From: Phytopythium helicoides
Taxonomy: Eukaryota > Oomycota > Peronosporomycetes > Pythiales > Pythiaceae
Direction: 5' to 3'
DNA: 64,000 nucleotides
NCBI GenBank assembly: GCA_024867545.1
Contig: JANFNE010000003.1
Coordinates: 1,240,001 to 1,304,000 of the forward strand
Position numbers and translations under genes: made by a program. The notes beneath the pieces were generated by a model. The model was given only the letters and a program-made list of their open reading frames with translations, did not search any database and was not told the DNA's origin. Of this stretch, positions 35,772 to 46,046 are shown piece by piece (position 1 is the stretch's first letter; each line of letters starts with the position of its first letter).

Positions 35772-37091
35772 ATGGTGGCGGCCAGCAAGATCGTCGTGTG
35801 CGACAACGGCACGGGGGTGCGCCTCGCCCTGCTGGCGCTGACCGCGCTTTCTCTCTCTGTCTGACGCTAACCGGGCCTGATGCGCGCGCCAGTTCGTCAA
35901 GTGCGGCTTCGCGGCCGAGAACTTCCCCAAATGCATCTTCCCATCGCTCGTGGGCCGCCCGATCCTGCGCGCCGAGGAGGCCGTGCAGTCGGACATCCTG
36001 CTCAAGGTTCGCTCGCTTTGTTTGCGTGTGGTAGTAGCGAGGAGCGCGCCGACTGACCTGCGGGACGCACGCAGGACATCATGTTCGGCGACGAGGCGGC
36101 GGCTGTGCGCTCCAACCTCGAGATCTCGTACCCCGTGGAGAACGGCATCGTCAAGAACTGGGACGACATGGAGAAGCTGTGGGACTACACGTTCAAGGAG
36201 CGCCTGGGTATCGACACGCGCGCGGGCCACCGCATCCTGCTGACTGAGCCGCCGCTCAACCCCAAGCGCAACCGCGAGAAGCTCGTCGAGATGATGTTCG
36301 AGAAGTACGGCTTCGAGGGCTGCAACATCACGACGCAGGCCATGCTTACGCTCTACGCGCAGGGCATCGTCACGGGCGTCGTCATCGACACTGGCGATGG
36401 TGTCACGCACGTCGTGCCCGTCTACGAGGGCTACGTGCCGCAGCACCTCATTTGCCGCCTTGACGTGGCCGGTCGCCATATCACGCAGTACCTCATCAAG
36501 CTCATGCTGCTGCGCGGCTACGCGTTCAACCGCACGGCCGACTTTGAGACGGTGCGCCAGATGAAGGAGAAGTGGTGCTACGTTGCGTACGAGCCTGCCG
36601 CCGAGCGCAAGCTCGCGTCCGAGACGACGGTGCTCGAAGAGACCTTTGAGCTTCCAGACGGTCGTATCGTGCGTCTCGGCCGTGAGCGTTTCGAGGCCCC
36701 CGAGGCGCTATTCAACCCGAGCCTGATTGACGTGGAAGGCGCCGGTCTGAGCGACATGGTCTTCGACATGTGCATGAAGGCCGACATCGACCTGCGCAGC
36801 GAGTTTTTCAAGAACATCGTGCTGTCGGGAGGCTCGAGCATGTACCCGGGTCTGCCGAGCCGTCTGGAGAAGGACATCAAGGATCGATACCTGACGGACG
36901 TGCTCAAGGGCGACAAGTCGCGCCTGAGCAAGTTCCGCCTGCGCATTAACGACCCGCCGCGCCGCAAGCACCTGGTGTTCCTTGGTGGCTCGGTGCTGGC
37001 CGACGTGATGAAGGACAACGACGACTTCTGGCTACTCAAGAAGGAGTACGACGAGCAGGGTCTGCGCTGCCTCGACAAGCTCAAGGGCTAG
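35772..37091 (+). CDS. ARP2: Actin-related protein 2 (Arp2/3 complex subunit), three exons
   Basis: Subunit of the Arp2/3 complex, which nucleates branched actin filaments. Exons 35772-35816, 35893-36006 and 36075-37091; introns of 76 nt (GTGCGCCT..CCAG) and 68 nt (GTTCGCTC..GCAG). Spliced length is exactly 392 codons, the normal Arp2 size. The N-terminus reads [17 protein letters not shown], the phosphate-1 loop of the actin fold. Later blocks are Arp2-specific: [35 protein letters not shown], then [19 protein letters not shown] and [19 protein letters not shown]. No frame breaks. The 312 nt after the stop, before PARN, show no gene. Confidence 0.97.
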
Positions 37092-37403
37092 AGCGCTCTT
37101 CCTTGCCGAGGTCGATCCTCTGGGCGTCTCGTGGCCGATCTCGCCCCACTAGCCCACAGCCCCCACCACCTCAAATAAACTGAATGAGTCAAGGCGCCGC
37201 GAGTCGCAGTAGGATCGTAGTCGCCAAGGCGCCGCAGGGAGGTCGGAGTCGAGTCCCCCTTGACCGCGTTGAAGTTGGCTGTGCCTCAAAGATCCGCCGA
37301 GTCCATTTTCCCGCCAATCAGATCGCTCTCTCGCTGCATTTCCGCCAATCATCGCCCGGAAACTCCCCTTCAGACCCGCCGCCCCCCTCCAGTGCGGCGG
37401 AGA

Positions 37404-39931
37404 ATGCGGGTCGAGGGCGGCGCCGAGCGCCTGCGCGTGCAGCGCGTGGGGCGGCGCGAGCTCTCTGGCGCGACGCTGCGCCGTCTGCGCCGCAGTGTGG
37501 AGCGCTGCGCCTTCGTGGCCGTCGACACGGAGCTGGGCGGGCTCTCGTGCCGCGACGAGTGCGTAGGTCTCGCTTGCTGGCGTGAGGGCTGGAGAATGAC
37601 CGTGCGCTGAGCAGGAGCCGGCCCAGCGTCATGGACTCGCTCGAGCGCCGCTACGCGCAGCTCAGGGCCAGCGCGCAGCAGTTCCCCGTCGTCGAGTTCG
37701 GCGTCAGCTGCTTCTCCTGGGACGCGCGCGCGCGCGGCTTCCGCGTCGAGACGTTTGAGTTCCCTATCTTCCCCGTCGCGCACGACCCGCACGACTACGC
37801 GCCAGCCTTCTACACCGGTGGCGGCGCGGCGGTGTCGTCGACTGCTGCTGGACCTGCTGTCGCTGGTGGTGATGCGGCGGTGGCGCTGTCGCCGCTGGAC
37901 CCGCTGCCGCAGCTGCCGGACCGGCGCTTCCTGTTGCAGGCCAAGTGTCTTCAATACATCCGCGCGCACGGGTTCGACCTGAACCGCTGGGTGGACGACG
38001 GCATTGGCTACCTGTCGCATGAAGAGCAGCGAGCGCTGAGTGGCGAGCTCTCGCGGCCGCCCACAGGATGCGTGACGATGTACAACATCGATACTTCTGG
38101 CCGCAGCGCTCCTTCATCCGTTGTTACCTTGGAGCTGAAAGCCACGCTGGACGTGATCACTAGCAAGATTTCGTCGTGTTTTGGGTCATTCGAAAGTAGC
38201 GACGACACCGCCCTTCGTCGTCATCGCCGCCGAAGATCATCGATATCGAGTCAAGGGACTGCAGGCGGCGAGGAGAGCGAGAGGCTGGCAGGATCGGAAG
38301 AGGAGGAGGACCATTCAAGCGGTGCGAGCAGCGACCATCGCGTGGGCTCTCGCGAGGTTCATGCGATGAAGAAGTTCCTCCAATCACCCATTCGCACACC
38401 TCCATCGTCGCCACCTGCAGGCACCTCTCACCCGAACCTACCTTGCCCAGCATTTGTAACCGAGCCACTTGCGCCATTTCGTCGGCATGCCATTGTGCAT
38501 CACATTGCCACGCAGTTTTCAGAAGCAATGCTGTTCGACTGTCCGGTTGATAACGATGAGAGTGCTGAGCAAACTGCACAACAGCCAGCGAACACAAACG
38601 GTGGTGCCTCGAACGGCACTAACGCCTCAACACCGTGGAAACGGCGTGTTCGGGTTGTCATGCCGACGTCAGCTTCCCAGAAAGCAGCGCTTCAGTTGGC
38701 TTGTTCGCAACTGACGGAAAGAGCTCGTCGTGAGCGGAATGCAAAGCTCGTGGGCTTCACAGCTGTGCTGGATCTGATCGTCCTCTCTCGAAAGCCGATC
38801 GTTGGACACAATATGCTACTCGACTTGCTCCAGTGCACCGACAAGTTCCATGAGCCGCTCCCGCCCCGCTGTTCTGCTTTTCAGGCACAATTGCACGAGT
38901 GGATTTGTGAGGGAAAGGGTGTAGAAGCTCCGTTTCCATCGCATTCCCGTACCCCAAGCCCAGTGGGAATCGGAGGAGTCTTTGACACGAAGGAGATGAT
39001 GGCTGCTGCAATGCAAACTATCGATGCTTGTGCAGCGCTCGTGCAGCCGCACTCGGCGCTCGAGCACTGCTACACTGTGCTCTCTGGCTCTCCGTTTGTT
39101 GGCCCACGGGTCATTCTCGACGCGGATGTCGACCACAGCCGAAGTCGCCGCCATGGTCCGCGACGCAATCGTAATCGCGTGCACAGACGCCACCAGCGTC
39201 ATGACGACTCTGGTGAAGAGCAGCCTGCATCTCCGCCTCCACCGCCGCCAACGGATGAAGCGTCCGCGTCGCGCACAATGGCCCACCAGGCAGGATACGA
39301 TGCCTTTATGACCGGATGCGTGTTTCTTCGCCTGTGCTCTGCCCTGGGTGTTTCCAACGCCGCAATATCCTCTTTGGGCGAGCAGCAAGCGTTCATGGCG
39401 CTGTCACCGGACTCACGCTCGACGATTGAGGGATTCCGGAACGTGTTGCACGTGAGTCATATATTGCCGGCTGCGTCGCTGCGACTTCCAGGGCCATTTC
39501 CGCGGGACATCGAAACACCACCGAGGTCTCACTTCGTTCGAGTGAGATTGTCTCGAACATACGCCGCCTCTCCGCGGTCATCTGTCCCTGGTTCGTCTCT
39601 CAAGAGTTTCCACATCAAGCAGTGCTTGTCGTGGGTGCTCAATATGTCTGCGAACCGGATGACAGTCCACTGGGAAGGAAAGGAGTGTGTGTACGTTGCG
39701 CTGCCATCGGCTGCGGATGTCGAGAATTTGATGAGGCTGCGCGCCGAGACCCCAGAGCAGAGCGGCACCGCGAACGACCCGATGCCATCTATCGGGTGCG
39801 TCGATTTGGAGCTCTGCGAAACGCCCAGCATTGACAAACACCATGGAGTTGGTGACGATGATGGCGGTGGTGATTCGAGCGGTGACGACGAGCGATCGGG
39901 ACGCAAGCGTAAGAGCAGTGAGATCGCGTGA
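37404..39931 (+). CDS. PARN: PARN-like poly(A)-specific ribonuclease, two exons
   Basis: 3'-5' exonuclease that shortens poly(A) tails; DEDDh family. Exon 1 (37404-37558) holds the first catalytic Asp and Glu in FVAVDTELGGL. The intron starts GTGCGTAG at 37559 and ends at 37614 or 37626; both acceptors keep frame (823 or 819 residues). Exon 2 continues as SLERRYAQLRASAQQF and GVSCFSW, matching PARN. Then YIRAHGFDLNRW, a long Ser-rich insert (about 38200-38460), the second Asp in KPIVGHNMLLDLLQC, and the last His and Asp in HQAGYDAFMTGCVF. An RNA-binding RRM-like C-terminus and a basic tail (SGRKRKSSE) follow; the tail could be a nuclear signal. No breaks. Larger than human PARN mainly because of Ser-rich inserts. 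Confidence 0.9.
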
Positions 39932-40040
39932 GTTGTGCTCAATGCCAACCACATTTGTGGTCATGATGTTGAACACATCGCCGCTGCCATCATGGTGCTG
40001 CATATAGCATAACGTGGTGATCAACATGCATGCATGATCG

Positions 40041-40060
40041 ATTGCACATTTACGTGCAAT
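40041..40060. terminator. Inverted repeat between convergent gene ends
   Basis: ATTGCAC and GTGCAAT form a perfect 7-bp stem around a 6-nt loop, midway between the stops of PARN (plus) and the bZIP gene (minus). Next to it lies a run of overlapping GCATGC-type palindromes (40022-40036). A role in transcript 3'-end formation is only a guess; eukaryotic termination does not require hairpins. Confidence 0.3.
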
Positions 40061-40213
40061 GAAGATCCGACCAACTCGACGACGTTTGTGAATCACTCAT
40101 TGATTGCATTTGCAAGTCCGGCGCTCGCCCCGGACGATAGATAGACTAACTAGTATAAATGAAGGTGGGCTCTACAAGCGCTCGCCACGCACTTGGACGC
40201 ACTTGGACGCACT

Positions 40214-42160
40214 CTAAAGATTCAGCGCCGCGGCCGAAGCCGCGTTCAGCTGGCACGACACCTCCAGGAACATCTCGTCCCCAGAAGGAGATGACACTGC
40301 CGAGGCAGCCGCCGCCGCAAGCGCCTTGTCGCCGTCGGCGAACGCGCTCAAGGGGTAGAGGAACGTCACTGCCTGTGAGTCGCTCTTGGATAGCAGCGGC
40401 GACTCCGAGCCGCTGCCCACGCGAGCGTTAAACAGAGCACCCGACTCCATACCCTTGCGAATGCTGCTCATGTCCGCGACCGAGCGCTTCGTGACAGTGT
40501 TCTTCTCGTCCTTGACCGTCAGCAACACCTGGTTCTTCTCGTGCCACAGGTGCGTCAGCTTCTCGTAGAGACGCGACGTCATCGACTTGGCCTTGGTCTG
40601 CGACTTGGCCGGAGCGACATCGTCAATGTCCTCGACGTCCGAGTGGCCGAAATCGTCGAACCACGAGTTCGTCGAGTCCATCGCAGCAGTCGCACCAGCC
40701 ATCGGGTCATCCACCGGGTACACGAACTCGTCGATTGGGTCGAAGCCCGACAGCGGCTCCTGCTTCGGCGTGTGGCACAGGTCCGAAGAGTCCGTCACGT
40801 CCGATGCAGCCGAAGGCGAGTCAGGCTTGGCAGGGGTCTCCTCCTCCTTGTCTTCCTCCTCCTCGTCCTTCTTCTTGCCGTCTGCGCTGACAGCAACAGC
40901 AGCACCGGCAACAGCCGTCGCCGCCGTCGTCGTCCACGACGAAATGTCCTGGAACTCCTCCCACGACGTCTTCTCGAGGCAAGCCACGATGCGCGACGCA
41001 ATGCTCATCTGCGACAGCTCCTTGGGCGGGTGCGCGCCAAACATGGACGAGAACGCGCTGCCGTTCGTGATCGTCGCAGCAGCGGAGCTGTTGCCGCAGA
41101 ACGTCATCGAGAACATGACCGCCATCATCATCGCAAGGTTCTTCTTGGCAGCGTGCATCTCGTGATGCGAAGTCATCGAGGGAGCTGCCACTGGCGCAGG
41201 CGCAGCATACGTGCCGAACGGGTAGTCGTCCAGACCACTCAGCAGGTCCTCAGCGGCGACGTCCGCGATGTCGTCAAGACCGTCCAGGCAATCGGCCCAG
41301 TTGTCCGACAGTGAGCTCGTCAGGTCGATCGTGTTGATGCCCTCCATCGCGACGTCAAGTGCCTCGTTGAACACCGGCTCTTGCTTGATGACCACATCGT
41401 CCGCCTTCACAACGCTCACGGGTTTGACCTCCGCGACGGGGGCATCAACCGCGGCGGCGACCGGAGTAGAGTCAATCGCATTCAGCTTCTGCTTCAGCTG
41501 CGTGCTCTCGACCGCCATAGCGTTCAGCTTCTCCTGGAGCTGCTTGAGCTCGCGCTCCTTCTCCATCAGCTGGTCCTCGAGCTGGCCGACGTACGCCTTC
41601 TTGCGCTCGCGGTGTAGCTGCGCCGACATGCGGTTGCGGATGAGGCGACGCTTCTTCTTGGCCTCCTTCGAGTCGGGATCCAGGTGCTCGAGCTGCGCCT
41701 CCATGGCGCGCAGGCGCTCTTCGCCCGAGGGGTCGAGCTCCGCCGTGAGCGAGCTCAGCATGCTCACCGACACGGAAGACGACTTCTTGGGGGAGCTAGC
41801 CGCGTTCGTGGGGGACGTGACCACCGACGTTGTCTTGCCCGTCTTCATCTTCTTTACCTTGTCATTCTCCTCGACGACCACGGCGGGAGCGGGAGAGGCC
41901 GACGCGTCCGAGGCATCCGAGTCGGTCGACATGGTCTTGCGCTTGTCACGGCGCGCGTTCACGACGTCGCGGCGGGCCGCGCGCTGCGCCTTGCTGGCAT
42001 CGGCCGTGTCGACGACCTCAACCTTGACGAGGCGCTCCTTGGACGCGTCCACGCCCACGGGAGGCAGCTGGATCGAGTCCACGGGCTGCACCTCCTTCTT
42101 GACCGTCACGGTCTGCGCGGCCGCGGCGTTCTGCCAGATCGTGCGGATAAAGTCCGTCAT
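40214..42160 (-). CDS. bZIP transcription factor with central hydrophobic segment
   Basis: Intact 648-residue frame from ATG 42160 (MTDFIRTIWQN) to TAG 40214. The basic region (KKKRRLIRNRMSAQLHRERK, residues about 168-188) and leucine zipper (LEDQLMEKERELKQLQEKL then QLKQKLNAI) define a bZIP DNA-binding domain; the invariant Asn and Arg are kept, with the spacing and SAQ core seen in ATF6/CREB3-like factors. The N-terminus is acidic/Ser-rich and likely regulatory. At residues 342-355 a short hydrophobic run (LAMMMAVMFSMTFCG) might be a membrane anchor, with a Ser/Asp-rich domain after it. Further acidic stretches (EEEDKEEE) resemble activation domains. A (GT)n tract lies just upstream of the ATG. 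Target genes unknown. Confidence 0.9.
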   Translation of the reverse strand: MTDFIRTIWQNAAAAQTVTVKKEVQPVDSIQLPPVGVDASKERLVKVEVVDTADASKAQRAARRDVVNARRDKRKTMSTDSDASDASASPAPAVVVEENDKVKKMKTGKTTSVVTSPTNAASSPKKSSSVSVSMLSSLTAELDPSGEERLRAMEAQLEHLDPDSKEAKKKRRLIRNRMSAQLHRERKKAYVGQLEDQLMEKERELKQLQEKLNAMAVESTQLKQKLNAIDSTPVAAAVDAPVAEVKPVSVVKADDVVIKQEPVFNEALDVAMEGINTIDLTSSLSDNWADCLDGLDDIADVAAEDLLSGLDDYPFGTYAAPAPVAAPSMTSHHEMHAAKKNLAMMMAVMFSMTFCGNSSAAATITNGSAFSSMFGAHPPKELSQMSIASRIVACLEKTSWEEFQDISSWTTTAATAVAGAAVAVSADGKKKDEEEEDKEEETPAKPDSPSAASDVTDSSDLCHTPKQEPLSGFDPIDEFVYPVDDPMAGATAAMDSTNSWFDDFGHSDVEDIDDVAPAKSQTKAKSMTSRLYEKLTHLWHEKNQVLLTVKDEKNTVTKRSVADMSSIRKGMESGALFNARVGSGSESPLLSKSDSQAVTFLYPLSAFADGDKALAAAAASAVSSPSGDEMFLEVSCQLNAASAAALNL

Positions 42161-42180
42161 GCTGTGTCTATCTGGCGTAT

Positions 42181-42204
42181 GTGTGTGTGTGTGTGTGTGT
42201 GTGT
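42181..42204. repeat. (GT)12 microsatellite in the bZIP 5' leader
   Basis: An uninterrupted dinucleotide repeat starts 20 nt upstream of the bZIP ATG, so on the transcript it reads (AC)12. Length variation is likely between strains and could alter the leader. Confidence 0.9.
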
Positions 42205-45200
42205 AAATCTGGGTTGATGCACTTCTCCAATCGAGCGAGAGAAGCGAGAGCGGGGGATTGACACCGAGAGCGTGCCTGCACCATCGTCACCACACGCGCG
42301 TTAGCCTCCAGCTCGCGCTCGTTCCACCCGCCGTGAGGCCGCGAGACAGGCGGCGACCGGTGGCCGAGGGGGCGCTCGCGCTCCCCTTCGTCCCCCCAGC
42401 CGCTCCACCTTCGTCCCCACCGCCGCCATCACGGCCAGGCGCCATCCACCGAGCGAGAGTCTCACCTGGAGCGCGGGTTCGCGAGTTGCAGCGAGGGAGC
42501 GAGCTTGGTCTCCGCCCTTGGCCGCTCCTTGTGAAATGGGCTTGTCGTCGGCCCGTCGGGCGAACCCGTTTCCCTCCGGCTGGCCAGACTTAGTTTTTCT
42601 ATGCTGCGTCCTTTCCGGGAAGAAAGACAGGGCAGGAGGCCGAGTGCACTTGCGATTTGTATGCCATGCGGACGAACTGGGGGGCACGCGGGGGAGTGAG
42701 TTCAGGCCGCTGAGGTTTTTTACCAAGATCACCCCAGCTTGCAGCTGGGGCCGGCCGAGCATAGTTTATCCAAGTCACTTGTCGTTGCTATGATTCGCAA
42801 GTATCCATCGGCGAATAGGGTTCTAGAATCACAGGACGTTGTGTCCTGCTGGAAGCGCTACATGAATAGAGGAAAAGTTTGACGGAACGACCCTCTTTGG
42901 CCGGACGTGAACATGAGGTTTTTTCCCTTTTCGTGGGCCGCCTTTTCCGTCCCACACGTTTGGCCCCCGCGCGATCCTCGGCGAAAGATCAAAGATCGCC
43001 GATGGTCATCAGCGCCAGCTGGGCTTTCCCCCGCACGCACACGACGACGGCGCCGCATCTCTACAGGCGGCGGAGAAGATCGCGCCGGAGCTAGCCGCTG
43101 CTGGCAGGGTGCAGGCGTCGTTGGACTGGTAAATTTGCGCGTTTGGGTGCAACGGACACTGCTCGGTTGCTTCGGTGCACAGTTGACGCCGCGAAAGCGA
43201 CAGGACGCGCGCGGTGCATACAAAGCACAAGAGTTTTCCCGCTCGCCGGCATTGGGAATGATGGTTGTCACGTTGTGAAATCCGGAATCTGCGCGGCAGG
43301 TACGGTACAAACAGCACCCCCACTGGCTCCGGCAGCTGTCGTTGCATTGCGCCCCGCGTCTTCCTGACTTGGTGCGCGCTGATTGGTCGGCTGGCGGCGC
43401 CAGTTCAAGTTGCAGCGCTCGGTTCTCAGAACGGGCCTGGCGTTCGTCTGCTCCTGATGATTCCCATGCGCGGGCTTGTCTCCTGAGTCCTTGCCGGTTG
43501 ATGCGAGAGTCTTCCTGCGGCTGTCGCAGCGCTCGGCTCGAGGGGATGCGGAGGGAGTCGGCGGGCGCTCAGCCTTAGCGTCGAGACACGCCAGTACGCT
43601 GAGTCACTCGGTGAGGATTTGGATCGCGGTGCTCGGCAGCTCCGCGGCGATCTGCGCCACAACCGCAGCGCATCGCGGCGGCTTTGCCGGCGGCCAGAGA
43701 CGAGCGCGGCGGCCTCGCGCGCCAGGTTCGGGCTCGCCAGCTGCTGCTCGATGAGATTCGCAGCGCACGCAGAGCGCCCGGCGCTGGCTGCCGGATCCTT
43801 CGGATCGCTTGAAGAGACGTGACCAGCGAGCGCTGAGCTCGGGCGGCGGCGAGCCGCGGTGATCTTGCTGACGATGCTGCAACGCACGCTCAGCGGCATC
43901 CAGTCCCACCCGGCACTCTGCTCTGCACCGACACGCCTGCTGCTGGCTACGGTACGGGATTGAGCTGCTGATCTGCCGTTGGGCCATATGGACGCTACCA
44001 AGATGAGCTCTTGTCAATGCGGCCGCGAGCGTTGTGGAGTTGAGGAGCGCGGATGCTCGCGTCACAGCTCTGTCGATGGCCGTGCGGACGACAGATGAAG
44101 GATCTGCCGGCACTCGCTGTTCGAACGCAACATGCTTGGCAAGTGGGTCTGTGCTCAACACCACCTGTCTGCGCCTCTGGTCGAGGAGTTTAGGGATGAG
44201 GACTCTTGTGGAGAACGCCGGACCAAACGTGCGAGAAAGTCCTCCTAGACCGCGGCACTCTCCAATACACTCCTACTTCTTCCTATTGGAAGAGGCTACA
44301 CGAGTGCGTTCTACCTGTACCTGCAAGGTACACGACTGCCTTACGCATCTTCTCAAGATGACACTGCCCCGAAGGATAAACAACGGGGATTCTGCCGAAC
44401 ACAGACGACATGAGAAGGAAACCACGCATGAGTAAGCGGAATTGTGTGCCTGAACACGTCGACCCGACGCGGTTCATTTTGGAGCAACGAGTTCCCCCAG
44501 TGACCGCTTAGCGTCCCCCCAAGTTGTCATTCACACTGAGAAAGATTGGAGTAGTGAAGGCATTGTCACCAGTTGCAGTCGATCTACGGGATCGCCAACA
44601 GGTAACAGAGCAGCATCAGCTCCTCCCTAGCGACTTCTCCCTATCGTGTTGGTTTTCGTGCAGAATCCGAAGAGTAAGGATTCTACAACCATAGCGAAGC
44701 GAAAGTAAAATCATTGTACTTTATGAAACCAGAGATTTTGCACCGATAAATCAAAATGCTTTTGGTCGCATCAACTCGTACAACCTGTAGCCGCATTATC
44801 AATCTGAGTGCACTGGAACTTGCGCTTACCTGGTTGATGTATTCGCGTTAATCGACTTCGGACTTGAGCTGACACGATATAAGCCTTTCAGTAGCAGCAG
44901 AACTCACAGCCGGGTTCAGAGCCCGAGCAGCTTTGCCAGCATAGCAAAGAGTGTTTCATATCGTGTAGCAGAGCCGGCTTCTCTCAGAAATCCCTACCAG
45001 GCGTACGCACCATTGAAGCTGCTTCGTGTTCCTAACTAATGGTGGCCACGAGTGTCGTCGCATGCTTCGCATGCCGACGTGACGATCAGCAGCTGCAATT
45101 AGAACCATCTAGAGTAAGCCAACGTGGGCGTCGGTGCTTCAGAATCCATCCATGGACTTGGACTCGATTGCTGTCTCATTCGAGTACGCAGCTGAGTGGC

Positions 45201-46046
45201 TGGTGACACTGGAGCGAGTGAGGATGCTTGCGGTAACAAGTGCTGCAACATTAGTCATCAAGAACACCACAATCGGACGCAAGCGCCAATTACGCACTCG
45301 GCAATCCACTAGATGGACACGTCCTCGGCGCTCAGAAAAGTGCTGCTCATAACGCCCGATTGGGATTGATTTGGGCAGCAGCAGCAGCAACAACAAATTG
45401 TTGCGGCTAGATGGCAGGACCTATCAATTGCTTAGTGACACTTGCTCAGTTGAAAAGAAGTTATCCGAGCTGTGCTAGTCACGCCTACTATCCTATCCAG
45501 GCGAGACCAAAAGCTTTTGTTGACCCACACCACTACACACGTGAAATGAAGCCGGCTCGTTTTCTGGGCCTCTTCAAAAGTCCTTCTCACTCTTCGAGGA
45601 TGAAATTGTTGAACAGACAAGCTCGAGCACGCAGCCGCACAGTACGAAAAACCAAGATCACAGGCACAAATATCCCAGACGATAGCAACGCAATGGAACC
45701 CACAGGCGATATACATGTTCGCCTTCAACGCGATCAAGTTTCCACAGTGTGCACCTGACAAAGTGGATTTTCGAGTAAAGTGTTGCGCGAAGGTGGTGCT
45801 TGCGTGGTGCGGTCCGTCGCGAAGAGCCCTTCCACCTTCGTCGAGGGGAAGCCGCCGCCGGTCCACCCGCGCGCGCTGCAGCTCCCGCGCGGCCCCCGCG
45901 CCCGCCGAGCGCCTCCCGCCCGCCTCCCAGCGCCGCATCGCGCTCGCCAGCGCGTTTTCGCCGCTCCCCGCGCTCTCTAGCGCGCTCTACAGCCGGAGAT
46001 CGGCCGCCGCGCAGCTTCCGTCCGGTTGTCGACTCGTTCCGACGCG
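42205..46046. other. Longest gene-poor stretch of the window
   Basis: About 3.8 kb between the bZIP start (minus) and the TBC1D22 start (plus). Many short frames exist on both strands with no recognisable domain, apart from the weak minus-strand candidate at 43604-44272 listed separately. The part 44480-45130 is AT-richer and has no frame of note. A CAG/CAA microsatellite-like run lies near 45376-45396. The last 250 nt before 46046 are strongly GC-rich, as upstream of other genes here. Confidence 0.4.
43604..44272 (-). CDS. Weak candidate gene or exon, unknown product
   Basis: A minus-strand frame stays open for 222 codons and includes a protein-like part: FGPAFSTRVLIPKLLDQ, STDPLAKHVAFEQRVP, VVRTAIDRAVTRASALL. 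It ends VAQIAAELPSTAIQILTE then stop. Between, the better-looking sequence moves to another frame (NLIEQQLASPNLAREAA), suggesting either two frame breaks or chance. The frame has no ATG at its upper end; the first in-frame Met-like codon is a GTG, and a TAG acceptor at 44273 could mark an exon start. No family was recognised and no neighbour supports it. It could be a decayed gene. Confidence 0.25.
   Translation of the reverse strand, partial: ECIGECRGLGGLSRTFGPAFSTRVLIPKLLDQRRRQVVLSTDPLAKHVAFEQRVPADPSSVVRTAIDRAVTRASALLNSTTLAAALTRAHLGSVHMAQRQISSSIPYRSQQQACRCRAECRVGLDAAERALQHRQQDHRGSPPPELSARWSRLFKRSEGSGSQRRALCVRCESHRAAAGEPEPGARGRRARLWPPAKPPRCAAVVAQIAAELPSTAIQILTE

Noticed and set aside
45411..45758. 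115-codon plus frame starting MAGPINCLVTLAQ
   Set aside because: No domain, no bias typical of genes here, and an equally long unrelated frame lies on the other strand.
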